Positions 18,400 through 27,011 of a DNA stretch of 64,000 nucleotides are shown here, piece by piece (the stretch's first letter is position 1; every line of letters starts with the position of its first letter). Under the pieces are notes generated by a model that had not been told where the DNA came from, searched no databases, and saw only the letters and a program-made list of their open reading frames with translations. A program made the translations under genes and the position numbers. Source of the DNA: JAWPMT01 sp965215825 (GTDB taxonomy: Bacteria > Bacteroidota > Bacteroidia > Cytophagales > Cyclobacteriaceae); NCBI GenBank assembly GCA_965215825.1, contig CBDCEM010000001.1, positions 124,001 through 188,000 on the forward strand, written 5' to 3'.

Positions 18400-19014
18400 A
18401 TGAAATTTTCGATAAAGACACTCGCAATTAATGAGCAAGGCGTCAGATTTAGATTTACGCTTGACAATGAGGAACTCTCTTCTCAACAAGTTCTTAACTA
18501 TTGGCAATCTTCACCTGAAGCTCTAAGTAGTTATATATTGGAAATTAAGAAATTGGGTTTCGATCAATTCTATTGGGAACACCCCGCAATCGATAGTGAA
18601 ACTCTCCAGCTACCGTATGAATGCATGTTGATCAAGACCGAACACTTTAATCGGCGCAAAGTAGATCCTGTTCCATTCGCCGAATATCTTAACATTGCAA
18701 ATCCCGTAGCCGTATTTGATAACCTGGGGCGAAACGCACGCCTGATCGTACCCTCCATGAAATCATCACCAGAACATTACAAGCATATGGGAGCCTTTTT
18801 AAACTCAGCACCTGATAGTCAGGTGATGGAGCTCTTCCGTGCCCTTGGGAAAAATACGTTGGAAGAGATAAATAAAAGACGTCAAATATGGATCTCCACA
18901 GCTGGATTAGGTGTTATTTGGTTGCACATCAGGCTGGATACAGTTCCAAAATACTATAAAACCAAAACTTATAAAGACCCGATGTTTCTTATCAGAACAC
19001 ACTCATCAAAGTAA
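18400..19014 (+). CDS. DUF6940 family protein
   Basis: 204 residues with no signal peptide or membrane segment. The C-terminal block with WISTAGLGVIWLHIRLD followed by VPKYYKTKTYK, and the mid block with FDNLGRNARLIVP, fit my recollection of the DUF6940 family, whose members are about this long and found in scattered bacteria. No biochemical role is known to me. The gene stands alone between the small RNA region and the next operon and carries a perfect palindrome just upstream, so it may be individually regulated. Confidence 0.65.
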   Translation: MKFSIKTLAINEQGVRFRFTLDNEELSSQQVLNYWQSSPEALSSYILEIKKLGFDQFYWEHPAIDSETLQLPYECMLIKTEHFNRRKVDPVPFAEYLNIANPVAVFDNLGRNARLIVPSMKSSPEHYKHMGAFLNSAPDSQVMELFRALGKNTLEEINKRRQIWISTAGLGVIWLHIRLDTVPKYYKTKTYKDPMFLIRTHSSK

Positions 19015-19088
19015 GTACTCCAAATGTCTACTGTTACATTTCTTATTCTTATGATTTTTCGACAGCTTTGAAACAGGACTTTAGTTCT

Positions 19089-20453
19089 ATGTTTCACCGA
19101 CTAGCCACTTTTTCTTTAGCAAGCCTTTGTTGTATCCTCTGCACCCGCGGACAGGAACAAATTTTTGAGACCCCCATTGATAATAACAAAGAGTTTACTT
19201 CACACTACATAGAAGACAGATCCTTAGACCAATCGTACCTACTAAGAGTATCATATGATGAGGTCGATGTATTTGTTCTGAACGACTCCATGAAAGTAAA
19301 ATTCAACAAAACTTTCAAAATCGGGCTAAAACAAGAAAAGTTTTACTTAACAGAATTACTAGGATTCACGGCAGTCAATGGAATCATCCACGGCTATTAC
19401 ACGAATTACAACATTACCATTCCCGGCTATCTGGAGTTCAACATGAGGGCCCGGGGAATTCGCCGGGGGCAATTACCTTTTGATCTGGATAAGAAGGATG
19501 AGTACCTATTTCACTTTATAAAAGACGGGATTTTTCACATGGTATCTGCTCCCCGAAAGAATAGTATCATCAAAGTATACAAGATCATGTCCCCCAAAAA
19601 CATCAAGCGATACCTCTATCGAATCGATGAATATAGAGATATTCATGACATGTTTAAGGTCTTCAGCGAACCGAAATCCATGGATGTGGGGGTAATCAAA
19701 TCGGGAGAACCTTCTGATCTTTCCATTGCCACAAAAAAGATAAAAGCCTATATCCGAGAAAACACCCTGGATATTACCTTCGAAAGTAATTTAGGCACTG
19801 AGTTGATATCGCTCAATGTGGATACTACTACCTATACAGAAAAGGTGATTCCATATAAAAAATTCAAAAGCAAAGGATTTACAAACAATTCAAATTCCTT
19901 TTTAGTGGGGGATTATCAATTCGCCGCCCGCTCTTCTGGCAAAGAGGTCATGGTATACGCAAAAAACCTTCCCCAGGACGTCATATTGTTCGAAAATAGA
20001 TTCACTGCTGAAATGGATGAAATTCCAATGATCAATGAATTGCCATCGGGGAAAAAAATCCAAACAAGCTCGAACTTTTATCGGGACACTCCTCGCGATT
20101 TTCTTCGCGCAATCGATGATGGAAATATAGGTGTAGTAGCGCAGGACATGGGGGATTATTTTCTGTTATCCCTGGGTAACTTCAAAGAAGACACTAAACC
20201 GTTGACAAATCCTTATGAGAGTAAAGTGTCAGGAAAGCAAGAAGGCAAATCTTCCTATATCATAACGAAACTTTCGAAGGAATTTGAATGGATGGAAGAG
20301 AAGATTGAATCCGCCACGAAAGATGAATTAGAATGGTTCTTTGAGGAAAAAGAGATCAAAGCGAGATATGTTTACGCCTTTGAACATGCAGGTGAAAAAT
20401 ATGTCAGTTTCCTTGATCGTAAAAATAAAACCTACAACCTCTTTACCTATTAA
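19089..20453 (+). CDS. Unrecognised exported protein
   Basis: About 454 residues from ATG 19089, chosen because it places a signal peptide at the N-terminus (FHRLATFSLASLCCILCTRGQEQ); a TTG start seven codons earlier is possible. The body is a beta-rich sequence with many charged residues and no motif I recognise. It may be periplasmic or on the cell surface; it is not an obvious lipoprotein because the Cys residues lie inside the hydrophobic core of the signal. Its end overlaps the start of the ABC binding-protein gene by about 53 bases, which suggests co-expression with the metal/cofactor uptake genes and possibly a role in uptake, but that is only inference from position. Confidence 0.65.
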   Translation: MFHRLATFSLASLCCILCTRGQEQIFETPIDNNKEFTSHYIEDRSLDQSYLLRVSYDEVDVFVLNDSMKVKFNKTFKIGLKQEKFYLTELLGFTAVNGIIHGYYTNYNITIPGYLEFNMRARGIRRGQLPFDLDKKDEYLFHFIKDGIFHMVSAPRKNSIIKVYKIMSPKNIKRYLYRIDEYRDIHDMFKVFSEPKSMDVGVIKSGEPSDLSIATKKIKAYIRENTLDITFESNLGTELISLNVDTTTYTEKVIPYKKFKSKGFTNNSNSFLVGDYQFAARSSGKEVMVYAKNLPQDVILFENRFTAEMDEIPMINELPSGKKIQTSSNFYRDTPRDFLRAIDDGNIGVVAQDMGDYFLLSLGNFKEDTKPLTNPYESKVSGKQEGKSSYIITKLSKEFEWMEEKIESATKDELEWFFEEKEIKARYVYAFEHAGEKYVSFLDRKNKTYNLFTY

Positions 20454-21504
20454 GCTTATCGGACTCCTGGTTGGCGCTTTATACCTTGTTGGGTGTACTG
20501 GACGAACTTCGCAAGAAACTCAGAAAAGGACCTCACTGTCATATGCTAAGCAATTTGAGGTATCTGACAACTCGTTAACAGTACTAGAAGCATGGCCAGG
20601 TGCTACCCCAAAACAATACTATATACCTAAAGAAATTCCAAAACGAATCATCTGCACTTCCACCACTCACTTGCATGTACTGGAATTACTGGGATTAGAA
20701 GATAGACTAGTCGGCTTTGCCAATGTAAAATATATCTCTTCTTCCAGGATCAGGGAGCGTGTGGCTAATGGCCAGATCACTGATGTAGGTGGTGACGGAA
20801 ATCTAAACCTGGAATTAATTATCGGGTTGCAACCCGACCTTGTGATTGCCTTCGATGCCCTGGGGAATGCTGATAATCTCAAACGCATTGCTGATACGGG
20901 CATTCCAGTAATGCTCAACGCTGACTATATGGAATCAACGGCATTGGGAAGAGCTGAATGGATCAAATTTTTCGGCGTACTCCTGGATAAAGAAGCACTT
21001 GCAGATTCAATCTTTAATGGAATCGAGCAAGATTATCTGTCCTTACTCCGTTTAACAAAGCAAGTCGCCGATCGCCCAAACATTCTAAGTGGCAATGTAT
21101 ATGGTGATACCTGGTTCTTACCCGGGGGGCAGAATAATGCTGCCAAACTCTTCGAAGATGCAGGCGGGAAATATTCCTGGGAAGGTGACAGCACGACGAG
21201 TTGGCTGGAATTAAGTTTCGAAAGTGTTTTTAATAAAGCAAGGGACGCGGAATTCTGGATTGGAACGGGATCGTTCACCTCTTTGGAAGAGATCGAGACA
21301 CAAGATACCCGATATTCCGATTTTGAAGCTTTCCAAAATGGAAAAGTATTTAATTACAACAAGCGACAGGTCCCAAATGGTGGAAATGATTTCTTTGAAT
21401 CCGGCTACATGCGGCCTGATCTGGTTCTCGCCGATCTTATCCATATTATTCATCCGGAATTGATACCCAATCACACCCTCTACTATTATCAAAGACTTCC
21501 ATGA
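20401..21504 (+). CDS. ABC transporter substrate-binding lipoprotein (iron-siderophore/cobalamin type)
   Basis: About 368 residues from ATG 20401; TTG 20413 is also possible. A lipoprotein signal with lipobox LVGC (KLIGLLVGALYLVGC) anchors it. The fold is the helical-backbone type of BtuF/FhuD: conserved IPKRIICTSTTHLHVLELLGLEDRLVGF, then VGGDGNLNLELIIGLQPDLVIAFD, and a C-terminal lobe ending in RPDLVLADLIHIIHPEL. It would deliver a ferric chelate, heme or cobalamin to the permease encoded next. Its stop overlaps the permease start (ATGA). The ligand cannot be told from sequence. Confidence 0.85.
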   Translation: MSVSLIVKIKPTTSLPIKLIGLLVGALYLVGCTGRTSQETQKRTSLSYAKQFEVSDNSLTVLEAWPGATPKQYYIPKEIPKRIICTSTTHLHVLELLGLEDRLVGFANVKYISSSRIRERVANGQITDVGGDGNLNLELIIGLQPDLVIAFDALGNADNLKRIADTGIPVMLNADYMESTALGRAEWIKFFGVLLDKEALADSIFNGIEQDYLSLLRLTKQVADRPNILSGNVYGDTWFLPGGQNNAAKLFEDAGGKYSWEGDSTTSWLELSFESVFNKARDAEFWIGTGSFTSLEEIETQDTRYSDFEAFQNGKVFNYNKRQVPNGGNDFFESGYMRPDLVLADLIHIIHPELIPNHTLYYYQRLP

Positions 21505-22559
21505 TAGAGGCTTACCTTCAACGATCTAAAAAGCGGTGGACAGTTACTTTCGTACTGCTGTTACTGTTGGTGGTAGTCCTTTTTATTACTAATCTGAGTC
21601 TCGGATCTGTCCTTATTCCATTTTCCAGCTTCACAAAATTCTTTACCGAAGCTACTACAGGCAAAGAAAGCTGGGATTTGATCATTAGCAATTTTAGAGT
21701 TCCAAAGGCCTGGACAGCTGTACTTACTGGAGCAGCATTGGGCATTAGCGGGCTTCAGATGCAAACCCTTTTCCGCAACCCCCTTGCGGGGCCATTTATA
21801 CTAGGAATCAGTTCCGGAGCTGGACTGGGTGTTGCCCTGGCCATCTTCGCCGGACTTTATTTCGGTTTTTTCTTCGACCTCACCGGACTAGGAAGGAGTT
21901 GGACCTCCGTGATAGCCGCAGGTGTCGGTAGTTTCCTCGTCTTGATAACAATTTTATTAGCTTCCTCTCGATTAAAGGATGGCATCAGTCTCTTGATTAT
22001 AGGTCTCATGTTTGGGACTATTGCCAGCGCAATTGTAGGGATTTTGCAATTTTTCAGCCAGGCAGAAAACATCCAGGCATATGTTCTTTGGTCATTCGGA
22101 AGCCTGGGAGGTGTTTCTCAAGATGAGCTTCTGGTTTTTCAATGGATAATTATCGTGGGTATAATTATGGCCATAGCCCTTTCTAAGCCATTGAACGCAC
22201 TGTTACTTGGAGAACAGTACGCTGCCAGCATTGGTCTAAACCTGAAAAGGATTCGGTTTCTGGTCATACTGAATACCAGCCTTCTCGCTGGTTCGGTGAC
22301 TGCCTTCTGTGGACCCGTGGCTTTCATCGGCCTGGCAGTCCCTCACCTGGTTCGAATGTTATTTAACACATCGAACCATTTACAGCTCACACCATTGATC
22401 ATCTTATTTGGAAGTGGATTGGTTTTGGTCTTTGACATCATAAGCCAGGTTCCTGGCTCTGACATCACCTTGCCTTTAAATGCGGTTACCGCTCTTTTTG
22501 GAGGCCCTTTTGTTATTTGGGTATTGTTAAAAAAACGGACAATCAATTTTTCAGGATGA
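21501..22559 (+). CDS. FecCD-family ABC transporter permease
   Basis: 352 residues with about ten membrane helices, the layout of BtuC/FecCD permeases that form the inner-membrane channel for iron-siderophore, heme or cobalamin import. Family blocks are visible: FRVPKAWTAVLTGAALGISGLQMQ, RNPLAGPFILGISSGAGLG, WSFGSLG, GEQYAASIGLNLKRIR, and CGPVAFIGLAVPHLVRM. It overlaps the preceding binding-protein gene and the following ATPase gene by 4 bases each, so the three are translationally coupled. Confidence 0.92.
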   Translation: MIEAYLQRSKKRWTVTFVLLLLLVVVLFITNLSLGSVLIPFSSFTKFFTEATTGKESWDLIISNFRVPKAWTAVLTGAALGISGLQMQTLFRNPLAGPFILGISSGAGLGVALAIFAGLYFGFFFDLTGLGRSWTSVIAAGVGSFLVLITILLASSRLKDGISLLIIGLMFGTIASAIVGILQFFSQAENIQAYVLWSFGSLGGVSQDELLVFQWIIIVGIIMAIALSKPLNALLLGEQYAASIGLNLKRIRFLVILNTSLLAGSVTAFCGPVAFIGLAVPHLVRMLFNTSNHLQLTPLIILFGSGLVLVFDIISQVPGSDITLPLNAVTALFGGPFVIWVLLKKRTINFSG

Positions 22560-23533
22560 GTTTGATTTCAACACATCAATTGTCCATAGGATATCCAGGA
22601 AAACCCGCCCTTCAAAGCAATTTGAATCTCGAGGTTAAACAGGGACAAATCATCTCACTAATGGGGCAAAATGGTGTCGGAAAAACCACTTTCTTAAAAA
22701 CCATCAACGGATTGCTGCCTGCCAACTCCGGGGAAGTTCAGGTGAAGGGAAAGAAGCTAAAGCAGCTCAACAGGCAGGAAATCGCTCGAGAATGTGCACT
22801 TGTCTTAACAGATAAACCCCCTAATCAACAACTTTCCGTAATTGAATTGATAGCGATGGGTCGGCATCCTTACTCCAATTGGCTAGGTGTCTTATCCTCA
22901 GAAGATAAAGCTGCTATCGATAAGGCAATTCATCAAACCAAAATTAAATACATCGCGGAGCGAAAAATTGGTGAATTGAGTGATGGTCAACTACAAAAAG
23001 TAATGATAGCCAGAGCCCTGGCACAAAATACAGATCTAATCATTCTGGACGAACCGGTTGCTCACCTGGACCTTAATAACAAAATAGAAGTAATGCGGCT
23101 TCTAAGAGAAATCGCCCAGCAAGGACAAGGCATTTTGATCTCTACTCACGACATACAGGTAACCACCCAACTTTCAGACGAATTATGGCTTTTCGGTTTT
23201 AGTGAACCAGTTCACACCGGATTACCCGAGGACTTGATTCTCAATGGTCAGCTAGAGAAAACACTCTACCTGAAACAACATCAATATGACTTTGTGCACC
23301 ATCGCCTTCTAAATCAATCAAGCGGGCCAGTCATTCAGTTAGAGGGGGACCCAAACGCAATCTACTGGACTGAACAAGCTTTGGTCCGGGCTGGGTATCA
23401 GGTTGGGAAGTCGGAAATTATTATTAATTGCGGTGGAAATAGATGGGTGGTGAATTTAAAAAGACAACATCGTAAGGAGAAGTCCAGTTTAAAGTCTTTA
23501 GTTGACATTTTGAATTCCATGAAAATTCAATAA
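22556..23533 (+). CDS. ABC transporter ATP-binding protein (FecE/BtuD type) with C-terminal extension
   Basis: 325 residues from ATG 22556, which overlaps the permease stop. Walker A GQNGVGKT, signature LSDGQLQK (a variant of LSGGQ), Walker B LIILDEPVAHLD and the H-switch STHD are present. It powers the import permease. After the nucleotide-binding domain (about 225 residues) comes a ~100-residue extension with a small alpha/beta pattern (VIQLEGDPNAIYWTEQALV, then INCGGNRWVVNL). Typical FecE/BtuD proteins end near 255 residues, so the tail is extra and may regulate activity. The gene end overlaps the convergent Fic gene by 7 bases. Confidence 0.88.
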   Translation: MSLISTHQLSIGYPGKPALQSNLNLEVKQGQIISLMGQNGVGKTTFLKTINGLLPANSGEVQVKGKKLKQLNRQEIARECALVLTDKPPNQQLSVIELIAMGRHPYSNWLGVLSSEDKAAIDKAIHQTKIKYIAERKIGELSDGQLQKVMIARALAQNTDLIILDEPVAHLDLNNKIEVMRLLREIAQQGQGILISTHDIQVTTQLSDELWLFGFSEPVHTGLPEDLILNGQLEKTLYLKQHQYDFVHHRLLNQSSGPVIQLEGDPNAIYWTEQALVRAGYQVGKSEIIINCGGNRWVVNLKRQHRKEKSSLKSLVDILNSMKIQ

Positions 23534-24858
23534 TTCTGAGGATTCTTAAAGAAGCTCAACAATTTATTCCCTACTTTATAATCGAATGTTTGAACGAATT
23601 CTTCTGTTATATCAAGAGTAAAATCAGAACTGTACTCTAAAGGTTCATGATCATTCACCCTGAAGCTGATTTTCACTTCTTTAAGAATATTGAATCTCAG
23701 TTTCAAGCTTGCTTCAAGGCTCTTCTTTGGATGATATTTCAAACCATTTCTAACTACTTTCCAATGAATAGCAGATACGTCATGCATCCGAAAAAAGTCT
23801 GCCGAGATTTCTTCCCAAGAAAATACACCTAGTCCCTTTTGCGATTTAATTTGGATAGTATCACGACTTGGACTTTCTTCCAAAAAGAATTCATCAAACT
23901 TAGAAACTATTTTTTTTATCGTGGACCAAAGAACATCGTTTACTTCTTGAGTTATTTCCCAATACAATTCATGTTTTTTTTCTCTATGCTCTGGCATCAA
24001 TCTCTCCCTCTTCAACAAGGTAATCTCCTTATCCAAGTCCCCAGGCTCCGTCAAATCAACTCCTTTTGCTGCTTTGATATATAAGTTCATAGAATTCTTC
24101 AACTCCTTGAGCAGATACAAGTCGATGGCGTCTTTTTCACCGACATCTGCACGTTGTAAGGCGGTTAAATAGTTTTCTTTATCAGATGACTTTACAATAA
24201 TCGGTGGATAAGCATGCTTTATTAGAATATAGTTCATCACAAGCCTGGCCACTCGACCATTGCCATCGTCGAAAGGGTGTATCACTACAAACTGATAGTG
24301 AAATTGCGCCGCCAACTGACCAGGGTGAAGCTTATTTTCTTGGTCCCTGTACCACTGGATCAACTCCGCCATTTTGATAGGCGTATCCTGAACGGAAGCA
24401 TATTCATGAATCTCACCATTTGGTAAACGAACACTATTAGGAGTAGATTTATATTCACCTACTTGAATTTGCTTCCGAGTAGGTAAACCATCTTCGGTGA
24501 TTGCCTCCTTCCAAAATGGCCTTACTAAGACCAGGCGATTCAGTTCTTTTATGAATTGTTCGGTGAGTGGATAATTTGGATCTCTCGCAGCTTCCACAAT
24601 CTTACTTAAGGCCACATCATGAGACTTCATCTGCTCCAGGTCACTCAAGATACTATTTTCAGCAACTTTGTCGTATAGAAGGAGCAACTCGGTTTGTCCA
24701 TAAGTCAGTGTATTCCCTTCGAGGTGATTACTATTATAATTGAATTCTAACCGAATTTTCTTCCACAATCGTCGTTGGTTTTCGTCGCTTAGAGGGCGGA
24801 GCTCCTCCAATTCGGATTGTAAATGATTGATTTCTTCTAGCAATTCATCAAGAGACAT
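23527..24858 (-). CDS. Fic domain protein (AMPylator), self-inhibited class II type
   Basis: 443 residues. The catalytic Fic motif HPFDDGNGR is at 194-202 with H194; this fold transfers AMP (or other nucleotides) from NTPs to Ser/Thr/Tyr of targets. An inhibitory helix motif (S/T)xxxE(G/N) precedes it at S43-N-H-L-E47-G48-N49, the placement of class II enzymes in which the Glu blocks productive ATP binding. The C-terminal 150 residues hold no clear winged helix but an unidentified alpha/beta segment. No antitoxin-sized gene is adjacent. The target is unknown. It is convergent and overlaps the ABC ATPase gene by 7 bases. Confidence 0.88.
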   Translation of the reverse strand: MSLDELLEEINHLQSELEELRPLSDENQRRLWKKIRLEFNYNSNHLEGNTLTYGQTELLLLYDKVAENSILSDLEQMKSHDVALSKIVEAARDPNYPLTEQFIKELNRLVLVRPFWKEAITEDGLPTRKQIQVGEYKSTPNSVRLPNGEIHEYASVQDTPIKMAELIQWYRDQENKLHPGQLAAQFHYQFVVIHPFDDGNGRVARLVMNYILIKHAYPPIIVKSSDKENYLTALQRADVGEKDAIDLYLLKELKNSMNLYIKAAKGVDLTEPGDLDKEITLLKRERLMPEHREKKHELYWEITQEVNDVLWSTIKKIVSKFDEFFLEESPSRDTIQIKSQKGLGVFSWEEISADFFRMHDVSAIHWKVVRNGLKYHPKKSLEASLKLRFNILKEVKISFRVNDHEPLEYSSDFTLDITEEFVQTFDYKVGNKLLSFFKNPQNY

Positions 24859-24948
24859 GCTTAAAATTACTCTTGAAGATCAGAATCCCAAATGTTTAAG
24901 AGCAGTCAGCATGAAAAATCCAACCTCCTGAACGAGTTGCAATGCAAC

Positions 24949-25674
24949 TCACATCCATCCAGCACTTTTCAAACGGTTTATGAAGGCTTGTTTGTAAGTC
25001 TCACCTATCGGCAATGGCACCTCACCTACAATGACCCGGGCTTTTTCGATCTCCTTGATCTTGTCAATAGCTACCACAAATGATTTGTGGATGCGGATAA
25101 AATTTTTAGCTGGCAACTTGTCCAATAAATCATTGAAAGACATCAGTGTTAAGACTCTTTCAGCCGGCGTATGTATTGCCAAATAATCTTTCATTCCTTC
25201 GATATAGAGAATGTCATTGAGTGGTATCTGCTGCCACTTGAATTCCGTTTTTACGAAAATAAAATCATTTTGTTCCACTTGCGGTGCCTGACTCTCTGAC
25301 TTAACAGACTTACCTCCGGAAGCTCTTTCCAGTGCTTTTTGTGATGACTTTAGAAAACGTCCAAACGAAATTGGTTTCAACAAATAGTCTGTAATGTCAA
25401 GTTCATACCCCTCCATCGCATATTCGCTATAAGCAGTGGTGAAAATGATTTGGGGTTTCTGTTTAAGTACCTGAACTAACTGGGTTCCGAGTAATTGCGG
25501 CATCTGGATATCCAGGAACAACAGATCCACAGATTCGTCTTGCAGAAAGGAAAGGACCTCCATCCCATCATCGAACTTTCCTTTCAGCTCAAGGAATGGC
25601 ACTTGTTCGATGTAGTCTACAATTTTTTCAAGGGCGAGAGGTTCATCATCAACAGCAATGCAGGTCAATTTCAT
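24949..25674 (-). CDS. LytTR-family response regulator
   Basis: 241 residues. The receiver domain comes first with the acidic pair D9-D10, phospho-acceptor D55 in LFLDIQMP, conserved T/A in FTTAYSEYA and the switch Lys in LLKP. The C-terminal half is a LytTR DNA-binding domain (about 140-240; ILYIEGMKDYLAIHT and FIRIHKSFVVAIDKI). Such regulators bind imperfect repeats upstream of targets. It follows the kinase gene by 5 bases and is paired with it. The divergent operon from 27012, with inverted repeats in the gap, is the likely target. Confidence 0.93.
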   Translation of the reverse strand: MKLTCIAVDDEPLALEKIVDYIEQVPFLELKGKFDDGMEVLSFLQDESVDLLFLDIQMPQLLGTQLVQVLKQKPQIIFTTAYSEYAMEGYELDITDYLLKPISFGRFLKSSQKALERASGGKSVKSESQAPQVEQNDFIFVKTEFKWQQIPLNDILYIEGMKDYLAIHTPAERVLTLMSFNDLLDKLPAKNFIRIHKSFVVAIDKIKEIEKARVIVGEVPLPIGETYKQAFINRLKSAGWM

Positions 25675-25679
25675 ACTTG

Positions 25680-26780
25680 TTAGGATTTAGGCGTTTTAGG
25701 TTCTTCCAAATTTACGTTAAGCGATATGGTATAAAAGCCATTTGCGACATGTGAATTCAAGGCATATCGATTTTCATATAGTAAATCCAGTCTTCTTTCA
25801 ACATTCTTCAACCCGATACCTCCTACTTTATCTTTTTGCTCCTGCACATTTGGGTCAAAAGAGTTTCGGCAACTGAATCGTAATAGCGATCCCTCTACCT
25901 CCACGGATACTTCAATAATTCTTTTCCCATCTATTATACTCGCATGTTTAAATGCGTTTTCTACAAACACAATAAACAACATTGGCGCAATTCTTTGACC
26001 TGCAACCTGCCCACTACACGCAAACCGGACTTCATCTGTTGATTTCATCCGCATTCGTTGCAAATCGAAATAACTCGAAAGGTATTCAATCTCACTATTC
26101 AGCAATACATGATTTGCATTGCTCTCGTACAACATATAGCGCATGATTGATGAAAGCTTATGAACAGCCTCCGACCCTTCCGGGGACACTTTGTAGATCA
26201 GTGAATCGATACTGTTTAGCACATTGAACAAAAAGTGAGGATTGACTTGATTTCGTAGCAGGTCTAATTCTCCTTGCAACTTTCTTCGTTCCAGTTCTTT
26301 CTGCATCTGCTGACTCTTGAACCAGTCGACGGTAATACGAACCGCAATAGAAAAAGGAACAAGGCCCAGAATAGTATTAAACCTTCGTGCTAATTCCTGC
26401 CAATGCAGGTAATCGTCTCCATCATCCAGGTTGAACTGTACCGTAGGCAGTGACTTAATAGCAAAGAGACTATCAAAACCATATTTGAGGGGTGGATAAA
26501 CCAAGAGCAACAGCACTACCGTGCCAACGAACCACCAGGTCTTTCGCCCCAACCAATTGGGTATTAGATAGGAATAAAAGGCATAGAAAAGAGCAAGCTT
26601 GACAGGCACGTTAATTACCAGCCAACCAAGGTATTCATGGAGCATCATCTCGTCCACATTTACCATGATTACTCCAATGATCCCAAAGTAAAACACCCAC
26701 CAAAGGATGTGGTAGATCCCTGTTTGTCTATTTAACCTTGAAAAAAGGCGATCGCTTAAATTTTCGAATCGATTTGCCAT
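25680..26780 (-). CDS. LytS-type sensor histidine kinase (His_kinase family)
   Basis: 366 residues. Four hydrophobic segments in the first ~175 residues form the membrane sensor. The phospho-acceptor His lies in NPHFLFNVLNSID, the N box in FVENAFKHA, and the G box in GGIGLKNVERRL. It would phosphorylate the neighbouring LytTR regulator. The membrane part resembles the generic Bacteroidota LytS sensor and gives no hint about the stimulus. It starts a minus-strand pair divergent from the CarboxypepD-reg/ABC operon. Confidence 0.92.
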   Translation of the reverse strand: MANRFENLSDRLFSRLNRQTGIYHILWWVFYFGIIGVIMVNVDEMMLHEYLGWLVINVPVKLALFYAFYSYLIPNWLGRKTWWFVGTVVLLLLVYPPLKYGFDSLFAIKSLPTVQFNLDDGDDYLHWQELARRFNTILGLVPFSIAVRITVDWFKSQQMQKELERRKLQGELDLLRNQVNPHFLFNVLNSIDSLIYKVSPEGSEAVHKLSSIMRYMLYESNANHVLLNSEIEYLSSYFDLQRMRMKSTDEVRFACSGQVAGQRIAPMLFIVFVENAFKHASIIDGKRIIEVSVEVEGSLLRFSCRNSFDPNVQEQKDKVGGIGLKNVERRLDLLYENRYALNSHVANGFYTISLNVNLEEPKTPKS

Positions 26781-26852
26781 CTACCAAATGTACGTTCCTT
26801 TTCAATCCACGTCTATGCCACGATAAGCTTCTCGACCAATACTGAGATTGAG

Positions 26853-26914
26853 TCTACCAACCCGGCTTTAAAGTCGTCCACCCGGTTGAAAGGATCAAAA
26901 CAGGTGTTGGTAGA
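26853..26914. promoter_or_regulatory. Nested inverted repeats in the LytS/ABC operon divergent promoter region
   Basis: TCTACCAAC (26853-26861) is matched by GTTGGTAGA (26906-26914), and inside that AACCCGG pairs, with one bulged C, with CCGGTT (near 26882-26887). The region separates the sensor kinase from the CarboxypepD-reg/ABC/M1 genes. It could be a regulator site, possibly for the LytTR protein, though LytTR sites are more often direct repeats. Confidence 0.35.
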
Positions 26915-27011
26915 TTAGTTTCTGAAGTTCGTCCATTCCTTTTTTTGGAATGTGCAACGATTTATACTTTAGTTTCATCATTTGAATACTTATCAAATGC
27001 TAAATGTGAAA

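Noticed and set aside
23527..24858. Fic protein as toxin of a FicTA-type toxin-antitoxin pair
   Set aside because: It carries its own inhibitory helix motif and no antitoxin-sized gene sits next to it.
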